A DNA stretch of 64,000 nucleotides from Actinoplanes missouriensis 431 (GTDB lineage: Bacteria > Actinomycetota > Actinomycetes > Mycobacteriales > Micromonosporaceae), in NCBI RefSeq assembly GCF_000284295.1, contig NC_017093.1, forward strand, positions 2,790,001-2,854,000. The letters run 5' to 3'. This document shows, one piece after another, positions 41,895 to 49,508 of this stretch. Under the pieces are notes generated by a model. The model had not been told where the DNA came from. It made no database searches and saw only the letters and a program-made list of their open reading frames with translations. Every line of letters starts with the position of its first letter. The stretch's first letter is position 1. The position numbers and the translations under genes were made by a program.

Positions 41895-42251
41895 GTGCGT
41901 GTGCTGGTGGTGGAAGACGATGTGACCATGGCGGAGACGATCCGCGACGGCTTGGCTCTGCAGTGCTTCACGGTCGATCTCCGTCATGATGGGGCGGCCG
42001 GGCTGTCGGCAGCCTCGGGCGATGCCTACGACGTGATCGTTCTCGACATCATGCTGCCCCGGATCGACGGTCGTGAGGTATGCCGGCAGTTACGGGAGCG
42101 GAATGTCCGGACGCCGATATTGATGCTCAGCGCCACCAGCCCCGAGGACGTGACCGGCGATGTGCTCGCGCTCGGCGCCGACGACTTTCTGGGCAAGCCG
42201 TTCTCCTTCCCCGTGCTCGTCGCCCGGCTGCGGGCGCTGTCCCAGGAATAG
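41895..42251 (+). CDS. Receiver-only response regulator, truncated paralogue of the OmpR-type regulator
   Basis: 118 residues holding a complete receiver: MRVLVVEDDVTMAETIRDGL, phospho-Asp in DVIVLDIMLPRIDGREV, and Lys in DDFLGKPFSFPVLVARLRAL. It stops two residues later at SQE, exactly where the regulator at 37917-38585 continues into its winged helix. Identity between the two receivers is obvious over the whole length. It is either a decayed regulator or a functional stand-alone receiver acting as phosphate sink or protein partner. The key Asp and Lys are kept, which favours function. No DNA-binding fragment is found after 42251 in any frame. Confidence 0.85.
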   Translation: MRVLVVEDDVTMAETIRDGLALQCFTVDLRHDGAAGLSAASGDAYDVIVLDIMLPRIDGREVCRQLRERNVRTPILMLSATSPEDVTGDVLALGADDFLGKPFSFPVLVARLRALSQE

Positions 42252-42318
42252 ACTTTGGTTTCCGGCGATAGACCTGGGGCTCATGCGCCGGACGGGCCGG
42301 TCCTGGGATGTTGAGGCC

Positions 42319-43275
42319 ATGACGAGGTTCCCGGCGCTGCTCATCCTTCTCGTCGCGCCGTTCTTCGGTGAGGGCCTGTCGGGCTCCAGCCCGCCCCTGG
42401 AGCTTCTGACGCCGTGGAAACTCGCGTACATGGCGGCCCTGTACGGCTGCGGGGCGCTTGTCTGCCGGGAGGTCGCCCATCGATGCCGCTTTCGCTTCGC
42501 CGGGCTGGTCATGCTCGGCGTCGCGTACGGCGTGTGGGAGGAGGCGCTCGTCGACCGGTATTGGTTCTTCCCCCAGTTCTGGGCGGACTCCGGCATCGGC
42601 GCCTACAGCGTCGTCCGGCACACGAACGTGCTCCTCGCCGGCCACCTCACGGTGTTCCACGCGGCGATCAGCATCTGCGCATCGGTCCTCGTCGTCGAGT
42701 GGCTCGTCCCCCGGGCGAGACACCGCCCGTGGGCCGGCCGTCCCGGTCTCGCCGTGGCCGGCCTCGTGCTCGCGGTGACGCCGGTAATCTACGGCGAGTT
42801 CGACAAGCGTCCGCCGGCCACCGTCCTCGTCGCCGCGGGGATGCTGCTCGCCGCGGTCGTGGTGACGGCGTTCCTGCTCGGCCGGCGTCCGGTGGCCGTG
42901 CCGTCCAGGGGCCGGGGATCGCGACCGCGACGAGGCCTCGGATGGCTTGCCTTCGCCTGCGTGTGCGCGCACTGGGTCCTGACCTACACCGTCGCGGAGA
43001 CCGGACTGGCGTGGCCCCTCGGCGTCGCGCTGTCGCTGCTTCCCGTCGCCGCCGGCCTCCTGCTGATCCCGCGTGTCGCGGTGACGGGCCCGTACGGCAG
43101 CGACGGCGTCCGCGTGGTCGTCGGACTGCTCGCGTTCTTCGTGCTCCTCGACCTGCTGGTCACGGTGCTGGGCCGCTACGACATGATGCTCAGCGCGGTC
43201 GTGGCCGCCTGGCTCGCGCGGCATCTGTACCGACGACGCGACGCCGTCGAGCAGCACGCGCCGGCACTCTCATGA
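42319..43275 (+). CDS. Polytopic membrane protein of unknown family
   Basis: About 318 residues with eight or so membrane helices (TRFPALLILLVAPFFGEGLS, LAYMAALYGCGALVCREVAH, FRFAGLVMLGVAYGVWEEAL, GLAVAGLVLAVTPVIYGEF, and a C-terminal block). The motif YGVWEEALVDRYWFFPQFW has two adjacent Glu and could be functional. I do not recognise the family; it loosely resembles CPBP-like membrane proteases (EExxxR) but the histidine pattern is not clear. ATG 42319 is chosen just before the first helix; ATG 42283 is the alternative. Its TGA overlaps the end of the convergent lysX gene. Confidence 0.6.
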   Translation: MTRFPALLILLVAPFFGEGLSGSSPPLELLTPWKLAYMAALYGCGALVCREVAHRCRFRFAGLVMLGVAYGVWEEALVDRYWFFPQFWADSGIGAYSVVRHTNVLLAGHLTVFHAAISICASVLVVEWLVPRARHRPWAGRPGLAVAGLVLAVTPVIYGEFDKRPPATVLVAAGMLLAAVVVTAFLLGRRPVAVPSRGRGSRPRRGLGWLAFACVCAHWVLTYTVAETGLAWPLGVALSLLPVAAGLLLIPRVAVTGPYGSDGVRVVVGLLAFFVLLDLLVTVLGRYDMMLSAVVAAWLARHLYRRRDAVEQHAPALS

Positions 43276-46200
43276 CAGCGGGACGGGCGTCGGGCGGTGG
43301 AACGGGAAGGCGAGGGTGGCCCGGATCGGCATGCCGGTCAGGAGCATCACGATGCGGTCGACGCCGAGGCCGAGGCCGCCCGTGGGTGGCATCGCGAACT
43401 CCAGGGCGCTGAGGAAGGCCTCGTCGATCTGCATCGCCTCGGGGTCGCCGGCGGCGGCCTTCAGCGATTGCGCGGTGAGCCGCTCCCGCTGATCGACCGG
43501 ATCGATCAGTTCGGAGTACGCGGTCCCGAGCTCCATGCCGAAGGCGACCAGATCCCAGCGTTCGGCCAGCCGGGGGTCGTGGCGATGGGTGCGGGTGAGC
43601 GGCGACGTCTCCAGCGGGAAATCGGTGTAGAAGGTCGGATGGGTGGTCTGCTTCTCGACCAGGGCGTCGTAGAGCTCGAGGACGAGCTCGCCCGCGGTGG
43701 CGCCGGCCGGCGCGTGCACGCCCCGGCTGTCGCAGACCGCGCGCACCTGCTCCACACCGGTGGCCGAGTCGAGCGGTGTCCCGGTGGCCCGGCTGACGGC
43801 GTCGTGCACGGTGATCACCGGCCACGGCCCGCTGAGGTCGACCGGGCCGTCCGGGCGCATCGCGACGGGCCGGCCGTGCACGGCGGTGGCCACCTCGAGG
43901 ATGAGGTCGCGGGCCAGCTCGCGCATGGTGGTGTAGTCGGCGTACGCCTCGTACGCCTCCAGCGAGGTGAACTCGGGGTTGTGGGTGGCGTCGACTCCTT
44001 CGTTGCGGAAGTTGCGGTTGAGTTCGAAGACCTTCTCCATGCCGGCCACGCACAGGCGCTTGAGGTAGAGCTCGGGGGCGATGCGCAGAAACAGTTCCAT
44101 GTCGTAGGCGTTGATGTGGGTGCGGAACGGGCGCGCGGCCGCGCCACCGTGGACCGCCTGCAGCATGGGGGTCTCGACTTCGGCGTACCCCCGGTGGGTG
44201 AAGGCGTCGCGCAATGCCTTGACCGCGGCACTGCGGTGCCGCAGGACCTGCATCGCGTCGGGGTTGACCAGCAGGTCGAGGTGGCGCTGGGCGACCCGGG
44301 CCTCGGGATCGCTGAAGCCGGCGTGGGTGTCGGGCACCGGGCGCAGGCATTTGGCGGCCATCGTCCATTCCTCGACGCGGATCGACAGCTCACCGCGGCG
44401 CGAGGTGACGACCTCGCCGGTGACGCTGACGTGATCGCCGAGGTCGACGGTCCGGCGCCACCGATGACGCAGGGACGCGGGGGTGGCCTCCGCGGTGAGC
44501 ATGGCCTGGAGCAGGGTGTCGCCCTCGCGCAGCGTGGCGAACAGGACCCCGCCGAGGTCGCGCAGCGCGTGGACGCGGCCGGTGACCGAGACGCGCTGCC
44601 CGGTGCGGGTGTCCGGCGCCGGGCCGGGGTGCGCCCGGCGGACCTCGGCCAGCGTGCACGTGCGCGGCACCGCCACGGGATAGGGTTCCACGCCGTCGGC
44701 GATCAGGCGGTGCATCTTCTCCAGGCGCACCCGTTGCTGCTGGCTGAGTCGCCGTTGCGGGCGGGGTGGGCGCAGCAGACGTTCCTCCTGGGCGCGCACC
44801 GCCTCGACGAACGCGACGCCGCCGACGGTCTCGGTGGCGTGGTCCGGCGCGGGCGGCGCGAGCGTGGGCAGGAAGCCCTCGGCTTGGCCGGCGGCGAGGG
44901 CGGCTCGGCTCAGGGTCAGCGAGGAGTCGAAGCAGAGGAACCGGGGAACCCAGGCCGGCAGGTACTTCGCGTTCGCCCGGTACAGCGACTCCAGCTGCCA
45001 GAACCGCGAGGCCACCGACAGGACCGCGTCGGTCACCCGGATGACCGGGCCCGCGCCGACGGTGTCGGAGGAGCTGAAGACCGACCGGAACATCGCGAAG
45101 TTCATCGAGATCCGGTGGATCCCCAGATCGGGACAGGCGTCCACGAGGCCGGCCACCATGAACTCGGTGAGGCCGTTCTCCGCTGTGCGGTCCGCGCGCA
45201 TGAGGTCGAGCGACAGGCCGCGGCTTCCCCACGGTACGAAGGTGAGCACGCCCCGCGGCCGACCCTGGGGATCGTGTGCGGTGACCACGACGCATCGCCC
45301 GTCCGCCGGGTCGCCGAGCCGGCCCAGCGCCATCGAGAAGCCACGTTCGGCGCCGTCGCCGCGCCAGGTGGCGGCGAGCCGGTCCAGCTCCTGCAACTCG
45401 TCCACGCCGAGGGCGGCCTGACGGCGTACCTGGCAGGAATAGCCCGCGCCCTGGACGCGGGTGACCGCGCGGCGGACCGGACGCATCGCCCTGTCCTGGA
45501 GCGTGAAGCTCGCAACCTCGAGGATCGCCTCGTCGCCGATGGACAGCGCTTTCATCCCGGCGGCGACGTACGCGGTGGCGCCGGCTTCGCTGGCGGACAG
45601 GACCGCGGGGAACCAGCCGTGCCGGCGAGCCTCGGTCTGCCACGCGTCGATGGCGGCCGGCCAGGAGCTGACCTGCCCGATCGGGTCCGCGCTGGCCAGG
45701 CTCACCGAGGCGACCACCCGATAGGTGATCGCCGCCCGGCCGTCCGGAGAGAAGATCACCGACTTGTCGCGACGGGTGGCGAAGTAGCCCAGGGAGTCGC
45801 GTTCGCCGTCGGTCAGGACGAGCTGACGCAGATGCACCTCGGCCTCGGCGGTCAGGTACTGCTTGGCGCGAGCCGAGCGGAGGAAGACGCTCACCGCGAC
45901 GAGCAGCACCAGCGCCGACAGCGTCGACGCGGCGACGGAGACCCAGTGGTGGCCCTGATGGCCGTGCAGTCCCGTGTTGCTGCCGGCGACGGTGAGACCC
46001 AGCGCCGAGCGGTTCGCCCAGATCACGCGTTCGCCGACGCCGCGCAGCGTGTCGGGGAAGAGCAGCGTGAGGCCGAACGCGAGGACCCAGGAGGCGGCCA
46101 GCCCGCCGATGAGGACCGCACCCGATGTACGGCGTGAGCCGCGCGCCAGCCGTGCCGGGAAGGCGGCACGGGCCCGCCACAGCTGGACGATCACCACCAC

Positions 46201-46593
46201 GCCGATCGGTGTCGAAGCGGCGCTGAGGAGGATGTCGAGGCGCGACAGGCCGAGGTCGATCTCGCTCGGGTCGTGCCAGTACGTGAACCCGATGACGCTC
46301 AGGACCGCGTTGAGCAGCGTGGCGCTGACCTGGTACACGAGCAGCAGCAGGTAGGCGGCCCGCAGCCGCCGCCGCAGCGCGCTGCCCATGAGCAGCAGCA
46401 CCGCGGCGATGAACACGTTCGGCTCGGCCGGCATGTTGATCAGGCTGAACGCGTAGTCGACCCACCGCGTCCAGGAGAACATGCGCAGGGGGAAGCTGAT
46501 CAGGACCCAGATGCCGGCGATGGTGACGATCCGGCCCCACCAGGCGGCGACGTAGTCGTGCCGGTCCCGCGGTTTGTTGTCGGCGCTTGCCAC
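43270..46593 (-). CDS. lysX: LysX: bifunctional lysyl-phosphatidylglycerol synthase / lysyl-tRNA synthetase
   Basis: 1107 residues in three parts. The N-terminus (to about residue 240) has six to seven membrane helices. An MprF-like DUF2156 transferase domain (about 260-590; GFSMALGRLGDPADGRCVVV, LSLDLMRADRTAENGLTEFM) moves lysine from Lys-tRNA to phosphatidylglycerol. The C-terminus (about 640-1107) is a class II lysyl-tRNA synthetase with OB fold, motif 2 FRNEGVDATHNPEFTSLEAY and motif 3 GGLGLGVDRIVMLLTGMP. This fusion is known from Mycobacterium and related actinomycetes, where it confers resistance to cationic peptides. GTG 46593 has AAGGTG 6 nt upstream. Upstream repeats suggest control by an OmpR-type regulator. 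Confidence 0.95.
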   Translation of the reverse strand: MASADNKPRDRHDYVAAWWGRIVTIAGIWVLISFPLRMFSWTRWVDYAFSLINMPAEPNVFIAAVLLLMGSALRRRLRAAYLLLLVYQVSATLLNAVLSVIGFTYWHDPSEIDLGLSRLDILLSAASTPIGVVVIVQLWRARAAFPARLARGSRRTSGAVLIGGLAASWVLAFGLTLLFPDTLRGVGERVIWANRSALGLTVAGSNTGLHGHQGHHWVSVAASTLSALVLLVAVSVFLRSARAKQYLTAEAEVHLRQLVLTDGERDSLGYFATRRDKSVIFSPDGRAAITYRVVASVSLASADPIGQVSSWPAAIDAWQTEARRHGWFPAVLSASEAGATAYVAAGMKALSIGDEAILEVASFTLQDRAMRPVRRAVTRVQGAGYSCQVRRQAALGVDELQELDRLAATWRGDGAERGFSMALGRLGDPADGRCVVVTAHDPQGRPRGVLTFVPWGSRGLSLDLMRADRTAENGLTEFMVAGLVDACPDLGIHRISMNFAMFRSVFSSSDTVGAGPVIRVTDAVLSVASRFWQLESLYRANAKYLPAWVPRFLCFDSSLTLSRAALAAGQAEGFLPTLAPPAPDHATETVGGVAFVEAVRAQEERLLRPPRPQRRLSQQQRVRLEKMHRLIADGVEPYPVAVPRTCTLAEVRRAHPGPAPDTRTGQRVSVTGRVHALRDLGGVLFATLREGDTLLQAMLTAEATPASLRHRWRRTVDLGDHVSVTGEVVTSRRGELSIRVEEWTMAAKCLRPVPDTHAGFSDPEARVAQRHLDLLVNPDAMQVLRHRSAAVKALRDAFTHRGYAEVETPMLQAVHGGAAARPFRTHINAYDMELFLRIAPELYLKRLCVAGMEKVFELNRNFRNEGVDATHNPEFTSLEAYEAYADYTTMRELARDLILEVATAVHGRPVAMRPDGPVDLSGPWPVITVHDAVSRATGTPLDSATGVEQVRAVCDSRGVHAPAGATAGELVLELYDALVEKQTTHPTFYTDFPLETSPLTRTHRHDPRLAERWDLVAFGMELGTAYSELIDPVDQRERLTAQSLKAAAGDPEAMQIDEAFLSALEFAMPPTGGLGLGVDRIVMLLTGMPIRATLAFPFHRPTPVPLS

Positions 46594-46703
46594 AAAGATC
46601 ACCTTATGCAGCGTTTTATTGATACGTCGGTAATGCGAGAGACAGCGGCACGCCGCTGCCATGGCGGTGTGCGACGTCCGCCGGCACCGTAGTGAGGCAG
46701 GCC

Positions 46704-46738
46704 TGAAGACGGGCTGAAAGCTCTTCAGGAAATCTTCA
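46704..46738. promoter_or_regulatory. Divergent pair of 11-bp-spaced direct repeats between lysX and NodB-like genes
   Basis: Minus-strand TTCAGCCCGTCTTCA (46704-46718) points to lysX and plus-strand TTCAGGAAATCTTCA (46724-46738) points to the NodB-like gene. Each has two TTCA half-sites exactly 11 bp apart. This is the same architecture as at 38634-38685. Confidence 0.55.
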
Positions 46739-46765
46739 ACCTCCGTCCGCGACGATGGTCGCCTC

Positions 46766-47455
46766 ATGATCGAAGCCATCGTCACCGCCGCGGCCGCCCT
46801 CGGGGGCGCGCATGCCGGCCCCGCCCTCGCCGTCTTCGGGCCGCTGCGCCGCTGCGTGCTGCCGAAGCGGCTGTCCGGGATCGGCCGGCCCGGCCACGTC
46901 GCTCTCACGTTCGACGGCGGCCCCGACCCGCAGGTGACTCCCGAGTTGTTACGGGTGCTCGGCCGCCATCACGTCCGGGCGACGTTCTTCCTGCTGGGGG
47001 AGAACGTCGAGCGACACCCCGCGCAGGCCCGGGACATCGTCGGCGAAGGCCACGAAGTCGGTGTGCTCGGCCATCAGCACCGCCTGCTGCTCCGCCGGCT
47101 GCCCCACGCCGTCGCCCACGACCTGTCTCGGGCGACGGCGGCGATCACCGCGGTCACCGGGCGGCAGCCGTCCTGGTGGCGTCCGCCGTACGGGCTGGCG
47201 AGCAGCACGGCGCTGTTCCAGGCCCGCTGCCTGGGCCTGACCCCCGTCCTGTGGACCTGCTCAGCGCGGGAGTGGACTCGAGCGGCTGCCCCGCCGGCGG
47301 TGTCGCGCCCGGGTCTGCGTGGGGGCGGCACCATCGTGGTGCGCGACCGCGATCGTGGCACGCTCCCGGAGATTCTCCGGGACTGTCACGCCCGGGGACA
47401 CGTGGTCGGACGGCTGCGTGATCACGGTGTGCCGGGCGCCGGGGCGATGCCATGA
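46766..47455 (+). CDS. NodB-homology polysaccharide deacetylase, apparently degenerate
   Basis: 229 residues. The fold is recognisable from VALTFDGGPDPQVTPELLRV, RATFFLLGENVERHP, GHEVGVLGHQHRLL and PSWWRPPYGLAS. But the first motif reads TFDGGP instead of TFDDGP, so the metal-binding Asp is a Gly. In the second motif the first metal His (H-[ST]-x-x-H) is a Leu. The typical catalytic mechanism is therefore doubtful. It may bind a sugar polymer or act on a different substrate. A hydrophobic N-terminal segment (IVTAAAALGGAHAGPALAVF) could anchor or export it. It is divergent from lysX and followed by two esterase-like genes. Confidence 0.75.
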   Translation: MIEAIVTAAAALGGAHAGPALAVFGPLRRCVLPKRLSGIGRPGHVALTFDGGPDPQVTPELLRVLGRHHVRATFFLLGENVERHPAQARDIVGEGHEVGVLGHQHRLLLRRLPHAVAHDLSRATAAITAVTGRQPSWWRPPYGLASSTALFQARCLGLTPVLWTCSAREWTRAAAPPAVSRPGLRGGGTIVVRDRDRGTLPEILRDCHARGHVVGRLRDHGVPGAGAMP

Positions 47456-47489
47456 GTCTTTCCCCGTACGCGACGGCGGCAGGGGAGTC

Positions 47490-48272
47490 ATGTCGCTGAC
47501 CGGATGGCCGCTGATCGTGCTGACGGCCCTCATGACCCTCCTGGCGCTGGCCGCCACCGTCTTCTGGTGGGGGCGGGCCGGTCGCCTGCGCGTCGTCGTA
47601 CGCCCGCTGACGCTCCTGCTCACCGAGGCCCTGCTGGTGGCGACTGCCGGCGTCTGGTTCAACCGGACGCAGCAGTTCTATCCGACGTGGTCGGCGCTGC
47701 TCGACGACACCGAAACGGTGGACACCGCCGCCGAGACGACCGGCGGAGGTCTCGACGCCTGGTTGTCCCTCCACGCGCCGGCCGGGACAGCCCGGGCGCG
47801 GACGTTCATCTGGCATCCGGCGGAGCATGGCCTTCCGCGTACCCTGACCGTCGGCCTCCCGGACGGCTACCTGACGCACCCGGAGCTGCGCTATCCCGTC
47901 GTGGTGATCATCGGCGACCGGGACGCGACCGTGGCGCGGGGGCTTGCCGGGGTCGTGTCGGTCAGTGTGCCGACGGCCGGTGTCACGGCGGCCGGTGTCG
48001 CGGTGGCTCTGCCCCGGGCTCTGGAGACCGATCTGCGGGTGACGAGGCAGCGCTGGGCGATGGTCGCCCCGGCCGCTCAGGCCCCGGTTCTGTTCTCGGC
48101 GATCACCCGGGCGCCCGGGCGCTTCCCCGTGCTGGCGTTCGTGGGTTCCGCAGCGATCCCGACGCCGCACGCCGGGATCGAGGTGCATCGTGCCGGTTCC
48201 CGGGCGGACGCCGTCGATTGGGCCGTCGGCCAGACGCCCCTGCCAGTGGAGGTGTCAGATGTCGCCGGATAG
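47490..48272 (+). CDS. Membrane-anchored esterase-like protein, probably inactive
   Basis: 260 residues. Two hydrophobic N-terminal helices (WPLIVLTALMTLLALAATVF, RPLTLLLTEALLVATAGVWF), then FNRTQQFYPTWSALLDDTET, a segment with the same layout as the next gene (LNRQVDTYPTWASLVG). The remaining part has the early strands of an esterase-D-type alpha/beta hydrolase (FIWHPAEHGLPRTLTVGLPD, RYPVVVIIGDRDATV) but no GxSxG nucleophile elbow. It is likely a non-catalytic paralogue of its neighbour. ATG 47490 has AGGGGAG about 6 nt upstream. Its end overlaps the next start by 14 nt. Confidence 0.65.
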   Translation: MSLTGWPLIVLTALMTLLALAATVFWWGRAGRLRVVVRPLTLLLTEALLVATAGVWFNRTQQFYPTWSALLDDTETVDTAAETTGGGLDAWLSLHAPAGTARARTFIWHPAEHGLPRTLTVGLPDGYLTHPELRYPVVVIIGDRDATVARGLAGVVSVSVPTAGVTAAGVAVALPRALETDLRVTRQRWAMVAPAAQAPVLFSAITRAPGRFPVLAFVGSAAIPTPHAGIEVHRAGSRADAVDWAVGQTPLPVEVSDVAG

Positions 48273-49287
48273 TCCCGTCCTTCAAGCGGTCGCCGCGGTG
48301 CTCGCCGTCGCGGCCGCCGTCGCACTGGGCTGGGCGTGGGATCGCGGCAACTGCCGGAGCCGGTTGCTGTACCGGCCGGCGCTTCTCGCGCTGTGCCTGA
48401 TCAGCGCGGCCGCCACCGGTCTGGTGTGGCTCAACCGGCAGGTCGACACGTATCCGACCTGGGCCAGTCTGGTCGGCGCCAAGGCCGCTGCCGCCGAAGC
48501 GGTTCCGGTTCACGACCGGCCCGGCGGCGGCCGCATCCTCTCGCTCACCGTCGCCGGCGCCGCCAGCGGGCTCACCATGCCGATGTACGTCTATCTGCCC
48601 GCGGATGCCGAGCAGCACGGCGAACGCCGCTATCCCGTCATCGAAGCCCTGCACGGCTATCCGGGATCGCCGCTGCAGTGGCTGAACAAGCTGGGCGCGG
48701 CCGAGATCCTCGATCGCGAGATCGCGTCCGGGCGGATGGCGCCGACCGTGGTGCTGTTCCCCTATCAGACGCCGCGGCCCTCGCTGGACACCGAATGCAC
48801 GAACCTGGTCGGCGGACCGCAGACCGAAACGTTCCTCACCGTCGACGTTCCCGCGTTCGCGAAGACCAGGCTTCCGGTACGCACCGGACCCGGCACCTGG
48901 GGGCTCATCGGCTACTCGGCGGGAGGGTACTGCGCGACCAGTCTCCTGCTGCGGCACCCGGGACAGTACGCGGCCGCGGCGAGCCTGTCCGGCTACTCCG
49001 GTCCGGGTATCGCGGTCGGCGACGGCAGCGAGCACACCACGTACGACAATGCCTGGCGCCTGCGGCATCTCCCCGTTCCCGCCGTCGCGCTGTACCTGGC
49101 GTCGGCGAGGACCGATCGGGCCGCGATGCGGGGTACCACCGCGATCGCCGACCTGGTCAGGGCGCCGATGTCGGTGACGACGGCATTCGTCCGGACCGGC
49201 GGCCACAATGCCGGGACGTGGCGTGCGATGGAGCCGCCCGCCTTCGCGTGGCTCTCCCAGCACCTCGCACGCCCGACGACACCATGA
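48259..49287 (+). CDS. Membrane-anchored esterase (alpha/beta hydrolase, esterase-D type)
   Basis: 342 residues. Two N-terminal membrane helices (LQAVAAVLAVAAAVALGWAW, LYRPALLALCLISAAATGLV) place the catalytic domain outside. This domain has PMYVYLPADAEQ, YPVIEALHGYPGSPLQWLNK (oxyanion region), nucleophile elbow GLIGYSAGGYCATSLLL, and the candidate His in RTGGHNAGTWRAME. The fold is that of trehalose-mycolyl/feruloyl-type esterases. Near lysX it could hydrolyse aminoacylated lipids, as reported for the hydrolase paired with an alanyl-PG synthase in Corynebacterium; this is inference. ATG 48259 has GGAGG 6-7 nt upstream and overlaps the previous gene. Confidence 0.8.
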   Translation: MSPDSPVLQAVAAVLAVAAAVALGWAWDRGNCRSRLLYRPALLALCLISAAATGLVWLNRQVDTYPTWASLVGAKAAAAEAVPVHDRPGGGRILSLTVAGAASGLTMPMYVYLPADAEQHGERRYPVIEALHGYPGSPLQWLNKLGAAEILDREIASGRMAPTVVLFPYQTPRPSLDTECTNLVGGPQTETFLTVDVPAFAKTRLPVRTGPGTWGLIGYSAGGYCATSLLLRHPGQYAAAASLSGYSGPGIAVGDGSEHTTYDNAWRLRHLPVPAVALYLASARTDRAAMRGTTAIADLVRAPMSVTTAFVRTGGHNAGTWRAMEPPAFAWLSQHLARPTTP

Positions 49288-49331
49288 GCGGGCCCGACTG
49301 CACGAAGCGGCGATGCTGCGTTGGCGACGTG

Positions 49332-49376
49332 CCGGCGTGCCGGCCCCCGAGAATGCCGGGGGACCAAGCACGCCGG
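49332..49376. terminator. Hairpin between convergent genes (candidate bidirectional terminator)
   Basis: CCGGCGTGC (49332-49340) pairs with GCACGCCGG (49368-49376). An inner CCCCC/GGGGG stem extends it with a small mismatch. It sits between the esterase gene (ends 49287) and the amine oxidase gene (ends 49509). Confidence 0.5.
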
Positions 49377-49508
49377 CGTAGCGGCGGCAGGGCGACGACG
49401 ACCGGGCGTCAGCCCCGGCTCGACCGCCCGCCGCGTCCGCGGGTACGCCGCCGGCGGCCGCCCGGACGGCTGCCGGCGGAGGGAATCGCCGGGCGGGGCG
49501 CCCGGCGA

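Noticed and set aside
43297..46137. Antisense open frame of 946 codons opposite lysX
   Set aside because: Low-complexity Arg/Gly/Glu/Val composition; lysX on the other strand has complete domain motifs.
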